From assembly GCA_016938735.1 (NCBI GenBank), contig JAFGUB010000002.1, positions 1 to 43,785 of the forward strand: DNA of 43,785 nt, read 5' to 3'. The notes under the pieces are model-generated. The model was given only the letters and a program-made list of their open reading frames with translations, was not told the origin of the DNA and made no database searches. Shown here one piece after another: positions 33,609 through 42,044 of the stretch (positions are counted from its first letter, which is position 1; each line of letters opens with the position of its first letter). This DNA comes from Campylobacterales bacterium (lineage in GTDB: Bacteria > Campylobacterota > Campylobacteria > Campylobacterales > Sulfurimonadaceae). Position numbers and translations under genes: made by a program.

Positions 33609-34860
33609 CGGCTAGGGCCAAAACAGTGCGCCAAAGGCCAAAGGCGTCGCGCACTCCGGCGAGTTCACGGATGGAGTGCATCCCCAGCGTAGGCAGCCCC
33701 ACATCAAGCGTCTCAACGCCCAGACGGGTAGCGCAAATCGGGCCGATGGTGGAGCCGCACCCCATATCACTGCGATTGGTATAGAGCTGATAGGGCTCAT
33801 CGGCACGCTCCAAAGCCAGCTTGAAGAGTGAAGCGCCCAGTGTGCCCGTAGCGTAGCGCTGGTTGGCATTGTGCTTGATCACGACGCCGCCGCCGATGCG
33901 CGGCTTGTGTTCGCTTTCGTGTTTGTCGGCAAAGTTGGGATGCACCGCGTGGGCGTTGTCACATGAGAGCAGTAAGGAGCGGCGCATGGCGCGGATGCGC
34001 TCTTCGGAGTGCGGATAGATGCGCATGATCACCTGCTCCATAAACGCGCCTGCCGCACCGCTTGTGCTCGCGCTGCCCACCTCTTCATGATCGAGCGCGG
34101 CCATCATCACCGCCTGATCGGGCCTTACATGTAAGAGGCTTTGGAGATTGACAAAGCAGCTAAGCAGATTGTCCAGCCGAGACGAAGCGATAAACTCACG
34201 TTCAAAACCGATGATGCGCGCCTTTTGAGTGTCATAGAGGCTTAGGTCATGCGAGAGGATCTTCTTAGGATGTAGCGCGGGATCGATATGCGCCAAAAGT
34301 GTGTCATAAAGGTCAAACTTGGGGTTACAAGTCAGCAGCGGAAGGATCTCTTTTTGCAGATTGACGCTGCGCTCTTTGTTGGCATTTGGGTCAAGGTGAA
34401 TGGCCAAAGAGGCGATGGTCGCTACAGGCTCCTTAAGATCGATCAGGCACTCTTGCAGTCTTAGCGCCTCATCAAGAAACTGCACATTACCGGCAATCGA
34501 GAGGTCACGATCGAACCACGGGTTGATCAGCAGCCCGCCGTAAGGCTCGACGCTAAGCTGCGTGATCCCCTCTTTGTGCACTGTGGGGTTGGGTTTGATT
34601 TTGAGATGGGGCGAATCGGTATGCGCGCCCAGCATCAAATAGCCTCCGGCGGTGTCGGCGGGATAGGTAAAGGCGATGAGCGCTCCGCCGCGTACGACGA
34701 AGTAACGCCGGTTCGCTTCAAGCACCCATGTGCGCGTTTCATCGAGCGCTTGAAATCCCGCCGCCCGTAGCCTTTCGCTCATCTGCGCTACGGCGTGATA
34801 GGCGGTCGGCGACGTGTCTAAAAAATCGATCAATTGAGCGTTAAATGACGCAAGATCCAA
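33592..34860 (-). CDS. apeB: M18-family aminopeptidase
   Basis: 422 aa. The metal-binding motifs of M18 enzymes are present: GAHTDSPHLKIKPNP, ALDHEEVGSASTSGA and a C-terminal LPTLGMHSIRELAG. A zinc-dependent cytosolic aminopeptidase, usually a large oligomer, removing N-terminal residues from peptides. The start codon is TTG at 34860, with GGAG 6 nt upstream (on the minus strand); the frame begins MDLASFNAQLIDFLD as usual for the family. Transcribed ahead of flgS and 9 nt downstream of the OmpA-like gene. Confidence 0.92.
   Translation of the reverse strand: MDLASFNAQLIDFLDTSPTAYHAVAQMSERLRAAGFQALDETRTWVLEANRRYFVVRGGALIAFTYPADTAGGYLMLGAHTDSPHLKIKPNPTVHKEGITQLSVEPYGGLLINPWFDRDLSIAGNVQFLDEALRLQECLIDLKEPVATIASLAIHLDPNANKERSVNLQKEILPLLTCNPKFDLYDTLLAHIDPALHPKKILSHDLSLYDTQKARIIGFEREFIASSRLDNLLSCFVNLQSLLHVRPDQAVMMAALDHEEVGSASTSGAAGAFMEQVIMRIYPHSEERIRAMRRSLLLSCDNAHAVHPNFADKHESEHKPRIGGGVVIKHNANQRYATGTLGASLFKLALERADEPYQLYTNRSDMGCGSTIGPICATRLGVETLDVGLPTLGMHSIRELAGVRDAFGLWRTVLALADGRNA
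34125..34134. repeat. TTACATGTAA copy
   Basis: Read as Leu-His-Val on the minus strand in the M18 aminopeptidase. Extended to CTTACATGTAAG. Confidence 0.9.
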
Positions 34861-34869
34861 TACCCGCTC

Positions 34870-36240
34870 CTAGTGACGTACGTTCATTTCGGCGCGGCGG
34901 TTTTGGGTGCGTCCCGACTCATCCGCATTGCTCGCCGCTGGCTTTGCTTCGCCATCGGCACGGGTCTCGATCCGTTTGGCGTCGATACCGTTACCGATCA
35001 GGAATGCTTTGATCGCCTCCGCGCGTGCTTTGGAGAGCTTGAGGTTGTAGCGCTGGCTGCCGACATCGTCGGTATGCCCTACGATGATTACCGACGCCTC
35101 GCTTTGGCTGCGCATACGTTCAAGCAGCGGCTCTAGTTTGCTGACTTTGCCGCTAAGCGAAGCGGAGTTGTAGTCGAAAAGCACCGGCGTGATCGAATCG
35201 ATAAAATAGAGATCGACCCGACGGTTGAGTGCCCTGCCCTCGGCAATGGCGTTGTCGGCGGCGGGTTTGGTTTCGCCTTTGCCGGAGCTGACGATGCGCG
35301 CGGCGTCAAGCCCTTTGCTATGGGTGTATTCGCCTGCCGCGCTAGAGCGTTTGAGCGAAAGTTTTTGGTTGTACGCCGCCGCGCCCGTACTGTCGGTGTG
35401 ACCTTCAAACTCGATGCGGGTATCTGGATGGTCTTTGAGGCAGGTAACGGTAGCATCGATCACGCTTTTGGCCTCCTCTTTGAGCACCGCGCTGTCAAAG
35501 TCAAAATGGAAGCGGCGCTTGAGCCCTGCAAGATCGCACGGCTCGGCGGGCACCACGGGAGCAACTACGGGGGCTGCTACCGGCGTAGGCTCTGCTGCGG
35601 GAGGTGGAGTAGCAGCTTCGGACTGCGGCACAGGAGCGCTAGTGTGCTCGAAGCGAAAACGCAACCCCGCCAGCGCCGAAAGGGCAAAGCGATCGACTTG
35701 CTCAGTGCTGTGATCCTCTGTCTCATGCTGAGTGGTGAGCTCATACCAGTCTCCGCGTAAGGAGAAGGTGGCGTCGATCCAATCGCTAAGCTCCAATGCC
35801 ACGCCGCCGTGTAGCGAAGCGACGGCGCTGTTCATTGCCTTGTCACTCTTGGCGGTGGCGCGCAGCGGCGAATCGATCCAACGCATCTGCGCATAACCGA
35901 TCCCCGCAGCCGCAAAAGGGGCAAGCCCGAGAACGGAGCCAAAGTCGTGGTGCAATCCTACACCAAAGGTCTGAGCGTCGCGGTCGCTATAGTGGCGTCC
36001 CGTAAAATCGACATAAGGTTTGAAACTCTGGAAAAATCCCTCATCAGTTACGTTGAATGCGGCGCTGAGATCGTAGATTAAGCCGCCCGTTTTGCTCTCA
36101 TCGGCATCCACCTTAGTGCTGCTGTGATCTTGCATGATGGCCTGTGAATAGCCGCCGCGTACGCCGATGTGATCAATCAATCCCGCCATAAGGCAAGAGG
36201 AGAGTGCCGCCGAAATGGTGACCAGTCGCATCGTTTTCAT
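34870..36240 (-). CDS. Outer-membrane protein with two OmpA-like domains
   Basis: 456 aa with an N-terminal signal sequence (MKTMRLVTISAALSSCLMAG). About 20-205 is a strand-rich region like an OmpA-type beta barrel (IDHIGVRGGYSQAIM, VALELSDWIDATFSLRGDWYEL). A Pro/Ala linker at about 205-235 leads to two tandem OmpA C-terminal domains at about 245-350 and 351-456. Both have the peptidoglycan-binding pattern: GHTDSTG then LNRRVDL in the first, GHTDDVG then QNRRAEM in the second. Having two of these domains in a row is unusual. It overlaps the upstream lipoprotein gene by 4 nt (ATGA) with GGAGGT as ribosome-binding site, so they are co-expressed. Confidence 0.88.
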   Translation of the reverse strand: MKTMRLVTISAALSSCLMAGLIDHIGVRGGYSQAIMQDHSSTKVDADESKTGGLIYDLSAAFNVTDEGFFQSFKPYVDFTGRHYSDRDAQTFGVGLHHDFGSVLGLAPFAAAGIGYAQMRWIDSPLRATAKSDKAMNSAVASLHGGVALELSDWIDATFSLRGDWYELTTQHETEDHSTEQVDRFALSALAGLRFRFEHTSAPVPQSEAATPPPAAEPTPVAAPVVAPVVPAEPCDLAGLKRRFHFDFDSAVLKEEAKSVIDATVTCLKDHPDTRIEFEGHTDSTGAAAYNQKLSLKRSSAAGEYTHSKGLDAARIVSSGKGETKPAADNAIAEGRALNRRVDLYFIDSITPVLFDYNSASLSGKVSKLEPLLERMRSQSEASVIIVGHTDDVGSQRYNLKLSKARAEAIKAFLIGNGIDAKRIETRADGEAKPAASNADESGRTQNRRAEMNVRH

Positions 36241-38012
36241 TGTGCACCTCCGGTGGTGAGTGTGATGGTTTTGAGGATGGTGGTCTCCCCTTCTAAGTGG
36301 TAGCCGTTATTGTTGATCAGCAGATAGCTGCCATTCCAGATGCGTGTCATCCCTTCAAGCGTGCTTGGGAATACTTCGGTAGCGGTCGCGGAGTCAAAAA
36401 GCAATGTTTTAGCCATAGGCGTGATCTTATTCAGATCGGCCCCAGAAGTAATTTTGGCACTCTCTTGAAGCGCTGTTTTGTAGATTCTTGTAGAGGCCAA
36501 AAGACGCTCCATCACCAACAAATCGCCCTCGGGTGAAAGAGAGAGTTCAACTACACCTGCGTCCGCATCGTCCAATCTATAGAGATAGCTTGATGCACCT
36601 TGCGGGTTTTGAATGGGCATCTCATAGAGGCGTAGATAGCGTGATGTGCCTGAAGTGTTTTTATCAATAAATAACGGTGTTCGAGAGACAAAATAGAGCA
36701 TGTTTTCGGCGGTGTTGGCGGTGATACCGTGCAACCCTTGGTTTGGCGCTACAGTAGAGAGCTCGGAAGGGAGCACGTCTTGAACAGGACAACGCGAGGC
36801 GTTGAAGTCGTTTTGCATTCCAGCAGGCACCAGACGTTTGAGACTTTTGCCATCAGCATTGACATGTAATATGCTGGCAACCGAAGCGTCACTGACCCAG
36901 AAGGTGCCATCAGACATACGAACGATACCGCGTGGATCGATACCGTCGGGATCGTAAGCAACTTCGTTGCCCATGACGTCAAATGCGCGTTGGTGTACCG
37001 CAAGTTTGGGATGTGAGCGCCCACTAAGCACTTTACCGCCTTGGTCCATCAACGGTAAAATAGATCGCAATTGTGTTTGCTTTTGGTCTAAATCGAGATC
37101 GAAAACAAAGATAGAGGGAACAAAATTGGGTTTGAGCATCACAATGTCATCAGCTGAAGCGTCGGCGGGACAGATCGTTTTAAGTGCAATCTTTTGGGTG
37201 TCGCCGCAACGCATCACCGGCCCCTTGTCCGTCAGCGCGTAGAGTAGATTCGGTTCGCTTTGACTCGCCGCAAGGCCGCTGCCGACGTTGAGCGTAAAGT
37301 CGATTTTTTGTTCGTTGTCGAGCACCACACTGCAGTATTCGATCTCAAGACGATCTAGGGGATATTCGGTACCATAAAGCGGCAAGCGACAGAGGCAGCC
37401 GGAGTAGCAACCGTTGTTAAAAGCGTCACAGCTCTTTTCGACACATGTGCCGTTTTGCAAAAAGAGTCCTTCCGGGCAAGAGGTTTGAAGGCAGTAGCCG
37501 CTACCATCAGCGTTATAGCTAAGCGTTTGATAGGCGTTACATGTAGGACATCCATACCCATCGGCTTGGCAAGTTTTGTTCACACACACGGCGTGAGTTT
37601 GGTTGATATCAACCAACTTTTGAGACTCCGGACATGATGAGAGTTTGCAAAAACCGCTGCCGTCATCAAAGTACATCAATGTTTCATCGCTGTTACATGT
37701 AGGACATCCGTAGCCGTCGGCTTGGCAGGTTTTGTCCACACACATCGCGTCGGTCTGGTTGATGTCGATCCAGTTTTGAGACTCGGGGCAAGAGGTGAGT
37801 TTGCAAAAACCGCTTTGATCTTCAAGGTATATCAGGGTTTCATCACTATTACATGTAGGGCATCCGTAGCCGTCAGCTTGGCAAGTCTTAGGTACGCATG
37901 ACCCATCTTTGGCGGTTTGTCCCGCACCACATGTGAATGTACTCTCTTGGCATCCCACCAGCACTATAAGCGTGGCTAGGGCGATTAAGAGTTCGTTTAT
38001 GCTTTTGCGCAT
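36237..38012 (-). CDS. Cysteine-rich repeat lipoprotein with phytase-like esterase domain
   Basis: 591 aa. Signal peptide with lipobox LVGC (Cys21). Residues 42-192 are three tandem repeats of about 52 aa beginning KTCQADGYGCPTCN and containing GFCKLTSCPE, rich in regularly spaced cysteines that probably form disulfides. A fourth partial Cys motif follows (KSCDAFNNGCYSGCLC). The C-terminal half, from about 215, resembles the esterase-like activity of phytase (PF13449) family: VGSGLAASQSEPNLLYALTDKG, then DGIDPRGIVRMSDGTFWVSD. It is predicted to sit on the outer membrane or cell surface. GGAGGG precedes the ATG. Translationally coupled to the OmpA-like gene. Confidence 0.8.
   Translation of the reverse strand: MRKSINELLIALATLIVLVGCQESTFTCGAGQTAKDGSCVPKTCQADGYGCPTCNSDETLIYLEDQSGFCKLTSCPESQNWIDINQTDAMCVDKTCQADGYGCPTCNSDETLMYFDDGSGFCKLSSCPESQKLVDINQTHAVCVNKTCQADGYGCPTCNAYQTLSYNADGSGYCLQTSCPEGLFLQNGTCVEKSCDAFNNGCYSGCLCRLPLYGTEYPLDRLEIEYCSVVLDNEQKIDFTLNVGSGLAASQSEPNLLYALTDKGPVMRCGDTQKIALKTICPADASADDIVMLKPNFVPSIFVFDLDLDQKQTQLRSILPLMDQGGKVLSGRSHPKLAVHQRAFDVMGNEVAYDPDGIDPRGIVRMSDGTFWVSDASVASILHVNADGKSLKRLVPAGMQNDFNASRCPVQDVLPSELSTVAPNQGLHGITANTAENMLYFVSRTPLFIDKNTSGTSRYLRLYEMPIQNPQGASSYLYRLDDADAGVVELSLSPEGDLLVMERLLASTRIYKTALQESAKITSGADLNKITPMAKTLLFDSATATEVFPSTLEGMTRIWNGSYLLINNNGYHLEGETTILKTITLTTGGAQ
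37437..37889 (-). repeat. 156-bp tandem repeat in the lipoprotein gene
   Basis: Two full 156-bp units (37734-37889 and 37578-37733) and a third of 141 bp (37437-37577). Each codes a Cys-rich repeat of about 52 aa. Each unit carries the same GTTACATGTAGG (TTACATGTAG at 37537, 37693 and 37849, exactly 156 bp apart). Confidence 0.85.
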
Positions 38013-38038
38013 AAGCCCTCCTTCAACAAAATATTCTC

Positions 38039-38044
38039 ATTATA
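38039..38044 (-). promoter_or_regulatory. Possible -10 box of the lipoprotein-OmpA operon
   Basis: TATAAT on the minus strand, 26 nt upstream of the lipoprotein ATG at 38012. No good -35 hexamer at standard spacing. Confidence 0.35.
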
Positions 38045-38090
38045 GTTGAATGAAGATTTAGCCTTGTTGAGACGGAGGGCATATGGGTGC

Positions 38091-38246
38091 TTAAGGCTTG
38101 AGCAAACGCTCTTTGGCAAGATCGGCGCTGGTTTTGCCCATCACCTCGCTATGTATCATCCATGCACTGATACCCATATAGACAAGCGCGGCGACTATGA
38201 CGGCCGAAACCAAGTAGATGTTGTAACTTTTTTTATCGAGTGTCAT
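38091..38246 (-). CDS. Small membrane protein, 51 aa, unknown
   Basis: ATG 38246 has GGAGG 5 nt upstream. MTLDKKSYNIYL is followed by a hydrophobic helix (VSAVIVAALVYMGISAWMI, about 13-31), then a polar tail HSEVMGKTSADLAKERLLKP. This suggests a single-pass inner-membrane protein, N-terminus inside. The open frame extends 11 codons upstream, but the ribosome-binding site supports this start. A sigma-70-like promoter precedes it. Function unknown; it lies alone between dnaE and the lipoprotein gene on the same strand. Confidence 0.6.
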   Translation of the reverse strand: MTLDKKSYNIYLVSAVIVAALVYMGISAWMIHSEVMGKTSADLAKERLLKP

Positions 38247-38274
38247 GACATCCTCCTTATGAGTGATAAGGATG

Positions 38275-38303
38275 ATCATAGACCTACTCGGTTAAAAGCA
38301 CAA
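38275..38303 (-). promoter_or_regulatory. Promoter of the 51-aa membrane protein
   Basis: On the minus strand -35 TTGTGC (38298-38303), 17-nt spacer, -10 TATGAT (38275-38280). It lies 29-57 nt upstream of the ATG at 38246. Confidence 0.5.
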
Positions 38304-38329
38304 GCGATTTTGCGATCTAGTCTCAAAAT

Positions 38330-41300
38330 CTAAGCGACATTCACAAAGGGCAGTTTCTCCAGCTCTTCGATCAGCCGTCCATCAACGCGGATGGCCGAAT
38401 CGATCACAATATTTTGCAGTTTGCTCACTAGGGTGAGTGTCAGCGGACGGTTGCCCGGATAGCGACGCACCAGCCGATAAAGCGTCTCAAGATGCTCGCT
38501 CTCCTGACTCATCTGCAGCTCGATAAAGAGCGGCTCGGGCGGTTTTTCGACGATCTTGGTTTCGGTCTTTTTGGCCTCTTTGGCAGCCTCTTTGAGGCTG
38601 AGGATCTTTAGCACGCTGATGCGGGTGAACTGCTCGGTGTGGGTGATGCGTACCTTAAACGCCACCGGCTCTTCAAGATTCATGGCTTCTAGCTCTTCGA
38701 GTTTATCGCTAAAGAGCATCACCTCGATATTGCCGTGAAAGTCCATCAGGTTCACCAGGCCGAAGGTGCTCCCTTTTTTGGAGATTTTCTTAGTGATCTC
38801 TTCAACTTTGCCGATAAAAATGGCGCTTGATCCGTCGGCGATATTTTCTACTTCGCTAGAGAGGGTGTAAGGGATCTCATCGATTTGATCACGAAAGCCA
38901 TCAAGCGGATGGCCAGAGACGTAAAAGCCCAGCGTCTCTTTTTCAAACTCCAAGATCTCTTTGAGGCCGTATTCGGGCTCGTTTTTAAGGCTCAGCGCCA
39001 CCGTGGTGATCTCCTCATCGTCGCCAAAAAGGCTTCCAAAGGCGTTTTTCTTCGCACTAGAGGCGTCTTTGGCGGTCTCTACCAGCGTCTCGATCTGCTG
39101 CAGCAGTGCGCGGCGCGAGAAGCCGAAGGCATCATAACCGCCCGCTTTGATGATACACTCGATCACCTTTTTGTTGACCTTATTGGGGTTGATACGGTTG
39201 ATAAAGTCGCCCATATCGGCGAATTTGCCATCGCGGCGCACCTCCAGAATCGAATCAACCGCCGCCTCCCCTACCCCTTTGATGGCACCCAGTCCAAACA
39301 AGATGACATCCTTGCCCTCGATCTGCGCCGGCGAGAACTCCATATAGGAGCGGTTGATGTCGGGCGGAGAGAGTTCGATCCCCATGCGTTTGGCTTCGTC
39401 GATATACTTGACGATCTTGTCGGTGTTGTCTTTTTCCGAGGTGAGCAGCGCGGCCATAAACTCGTTGGGGTAGTAGGTCTTGAGCCACGCGGTCTGAAAG
39501 GTGACCATCGCGTAGGCGGCGGAGTGCGATTTGTTGAAGCCGTAACCCGCAAACTTCTCGATCAGATCAAAGAGCATGGAGGCCTTTTGATAATCCAAGC
39601 CCTGCTTTTGCGCCCCCTCCGAGAAGAGCTTGTTGTACTTTTGCATCTCTTCTAGCTTCTTTTTTCCCATAGCGCGGCGCACGATATCCGCGCCGCCGAG
39701 CGAAAAGCCGCCCACGGTCTGTACGATCTGCATGACCTGCTCTTGATAGACGATCATCCCGTAGGTGGGCCCAAGGGTGTCGCTGAGCAGATCGAAGCTG
39801 ACCTCTTCAAAGGGGTAAAAAATCTTTTTGCGCCCGTGCTTGCGCTCAATAAAGTCATCGAGCATCCCCGACTCCATCGGCCCCGGACGATAGAGCGCAA
39901 GCACCGCAATGAGGTCTTCAAAGCTTGAGGGTTTGAGCCGTTTGTTGAGATCTTGCATCCCCGAACTCTCGATTTGGAACATCCCCACCGTCGCGCCGCT
40001 TTGAATCAGGCTATAGACCTGCGGATCATCCATGTCGATGCTGTGCCAATCCACCTTGCGCTTGTGGCGCAGTTCGATCAGTTTGAGCGCACTATCGATC
40101 ACATCAAGCGTCTTGAGCCCCAAAAAGTCGAACTTGATCAGATCGACCTCTTCGAGGTAGTTAAGCGAATACTGGGTAACAAAAGTCTCCTCCCCGGAGG
40201 GCTTGTAGATCGGGGTCTTTTTCCACAGCTCTTCGTTAGAGATCACCACCCCTGCGGCGTGCATCCCCGCGTTGCGCTTGAGCCCTTCGAGTTTTTTGGC
40301 AAACTCCCAAACCCGCGCCGCATTGGCATCACTTTCGATGAGCTCTTTGATCTTCGGCTCTTTATCAAACGCGCCGGGCTTGAACTCCCCGCCTTTGCTG
40401 CGTCCCTCTAGGGTGATGCCCAGCTCATCGGGGATCAGCTTGGCCATCTTATCGGCCTGAGAGAGCGGCATATCAAGCACCCGCGCCACGTCGCGGATCA
40501 CCCCTTTGGCCAGAAGCGAGCCAAACGTGATGATCTGCGCCACCTGATTGCGCCCGTATTTGCGCACCACATACTCGATGATCTCGCCACGACGCGCCTG
40601 CATGAAGTCCATATCGATATCGGGCATGGAGACACGCTCGGGGTTGAGAAAACGCTCAAAAAGCAGATCGTACTTCATGGGGTCGATGTCGGTGATCTCC
40701 AGCGAAAAAGCGACCAGACTTCCCGCTGCCGAACCGCGCCCCGGCCCCACCGCAATGAGCATCTCCTTGGCCACCTTCACAAAGTCCCAAACGATGAGCA
40801 TATAGCCCGGAAACTTCATGGAGTTGATGACGTTCATCTCAAATTCCAGCCGCGCCCTATACTCCTCATGACGCTCCTGGGGCACATACTCCAGCCGCTT
40901 TTGCAGCCCTTTGCGGCAGCAGTGGATGAAGTATTCGGCGTCGTTTTTATCCGCCGCGCTGCGCCACTTTTTACGCGCCTCTTTATCGGCGTCTTGCGGC
41001 AGCGGCGCATCGTCTTCATGGTCTACATGTAAGCCCTCAGCTTCGGCATATTCGCGGGTAAATTTGAAGTTGGGCGGAATGGGCTCTTTGACGGTGGGGG
41101 AGAACTCCTCGCATTTATCGACGATCTCTTGGGTGTGCAGAAGTGCTTCGGGAATATCGGCGTAGAGTCTGGCCATCTGCTGCGGGCTCTTGACATAAAA
41201 CTCATGCACCGAGTGGCGCAGACGGTTGGGATCGTCATAAAGTTTGTTCATTCCGATACACATAAAGGCCTCATGGTACTGCGCATCGTCGGGAAAGGTG

Positions 41301-41953
41301 TAGTGGGTATCGTTGGTGGCGACGATCTTGATGCCCGTCTCTTGGCTTAGGCGCAGCAACGGCTCATCGATGTAGTGCTGATCGCCGATACCGTGGCGCA
41401 TCAGCTCCAGATAAAAATCATCCCCGAATATCTCTTGATACTCCAGCGCAACGCGCTTGGCCTCATCGTAGCCTTTGGCACCGTTTTTGACGTTGCGCTC
41501 GTTTTGTAAGTTGAGCTGCCAGCTCACTTCACCCTGCAAGCACGCGGAGGTGCAGATCAGCCCCTCGGCATGGTCGCGCAGCAGCTTTTTGTTGATGCGC
41601 GGAAAATAGTAATATCCCTCAATATAAGCCATCGAAGAGAGGTACATCAGGTTTTTATAACCCGTCATATTCTTGGCAAAAAGGCAGACGTGAAAGCGCT
41701 GTTTGACGCTCTTATCGCCCAACTCTTCACCGTTGTGCAGATAGGCTTCGATGCCGATGATGGGCTTGAGCCCAGCGCCTTTGGCCTGTTTGTAAAAGTC
41801 AATCGCCCCAAACATATTGCCGTGATCGCTCATCGCCACCGAACTCATCCCCAGCTCCTTGACACGGCTCATTAGCGCGCCGATCTTGTTGGCACCGTCA
41901 AGCAGAGAGTATTCGGTATGCAGATGCAGATGGGTAAAAGGAAGAGTGCTCAT
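38330..41953 (-). CDS. dnaE: DNA polymerase III alpha subunit
   Basis: 1207 aa, full-length for this family. The N-terminal PHP domain (FTHLHLHTEYSLLDG, about 6-20, and SDHGNMFG) is followed by the polymerase core with GPGRGSAAGS near 403-412 and the catalytic PDIDMDF at 444-450, then a helix-hairpin-helix region and a C-terminal OB-fold. This is the main replicative polymerase. The N-terminal half is very close to Campylobacter jejuni DnaE as I recall it, the best phylogenetic marker in the window. AAGGAG precedes ATG 41953. An acidic and basic linker at about 303-345 contains GLHV, encoded by a TACATGTA-core site at 41023. Confidence 0.98.
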   Translation of the reverse strand: MSTLPFTHLHLHTEYSLLDGANKIGALMSRVKELGMSSVAMSDHGNMFGAIDFYKQAKGAGLKPIIGIEAYLHNGEELGDKSVKQRFHVCLFAKNMTGYKNLMYLSSMAYIEGYYYFPRINKKLLRDHAEGLICTSACLQGEVSWQLNLQNERNVKNGAKGYDEAKRVALEYQEIFGDDFYLELMRHGIGDQHYIDEPLLRLSQETGIKIVATNDTHYTFPDDAQYHEAFMCIGMNKLYDDPNRLRHSVHEFYVKSPQQMARLYADIPEALLHTQEIVDKCEEFSPTVKEPIPPNFKFTREYAEAEGLHVDHEDDAPLPQDADKEARKKWRSAADKNDAEYFIHCCRKGLQKRLEYVPQERHEEYRARLEFEMNVINSMKFPGYMLIVWDFVKVAKEMLIAVGPGRGSAAGSLVAFSLEITDIDPMKYDLLFERFLNPERVSMPDIDMDFMQARRGEIIEYVVRKYGRNQVAQIITFGSLLAKGVIRDVARVLDMPLSQADKMAKLIPDELGITLEGRSKGGEFKPGAFDKEPKIKELIESDANAARVWEFAKKLEGLKRNAGMHAAGVVISNEELWKKTPIYKPSGEETFVTQYSLNYLEEVDLIKFDFLGLKTLDVIDSALKLIELRHKRKVDWHSIDMDDPQVYSLIQSGATVGMFQIESSGMQDLNKRLKPSSFEDLIAVLALYRPGPMESGMLDDFIERKHGRKKIFYPFEEVSFDLLSDTLGPTYGMIVYQEQVMQIVQTVGGFSLGGADIVRRAMGKKKLEEMQKYNKLFSEGAQKQGLDYQKASMLFDLIEKFAGYGFNKSHSAAYAMVTFQTAWLKTYYPNEFMAALLTSEKDNTDKIVKYIDEAKRMGIELSPPDINRSYMEFSPAQIEGKDVILFGLGAIKGVGEAAVDSILEVRRDGKFADMGDFINRINPNKVNKKVIECIIKAGGYDAFGFSRRALLQQIETLVETAKDASSAKKNAFGSLFGDDEEITTVALSLKNEPEYGLKEILEFEKETLGFYVSGHPLDGFRDQIDEIPYTLSSEVENIADGSSAIFIGKVEEITKKISKKGSTFGLVNLMDFHGNIEVMLFSDKLEELEAMNLEEPVAFKVRITHTEQFTRISVLKILSLKEAAKEAKKTETKIVEKPPEPLFIELQMSQESEHLETLYRLVRRYPGNRPLTLTLVSKLQNIVIDSAIRVDGRLIEELEKLPFVNVA

Positions 41954-41976
41954 CCTGGCTCCTTTTAAAGGGGCAA

Positions 41977-41982
41977 ATTATA
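41977..41982 (-). promoter_or_regulatory. Possible -10 box of dnaE
   Basis: TATAAT on the minus strand, 23 nt upstream of the dnaE ATG. No good -35 at standard spacing. Confidence 0.4.
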
Positions 41983-42020
41983 GCGTTTTGGGTTGAAAGG
42001 GGGCTTTGTCAGGAGAGGTT

Positions 42021-42044
42021 GCGATGCCGGAAAACGGGCATCGC
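42021..42044 (-). terminator. Hairpin at the end of the serpin gene
   Basis: GCGATGCC (42021-42028), 8-nt loop, GGCATCGC (42037-42044): a perfect 8-bp stem that includes the last base of the serpin stop codon. No T-run follows, so intrinsic termination is uncertain; it could also be an mRNA 3'-end stabiliser. Confidence 0.45.

Noticed and set aside
38885-39655. Plus-strand open frame of 256 codons inside dnaE
   Set aside because: Antisense shadow of a well-conserved gene; amino-acid composition looks random.
1044-41032. TTACATGTAA as an ordinary transcription factor operator
   Set aside because: Most copies lie deep inside genes on both strands and far from starts; only a few are upstream of genes (1132, 3207, 14712, 32007).
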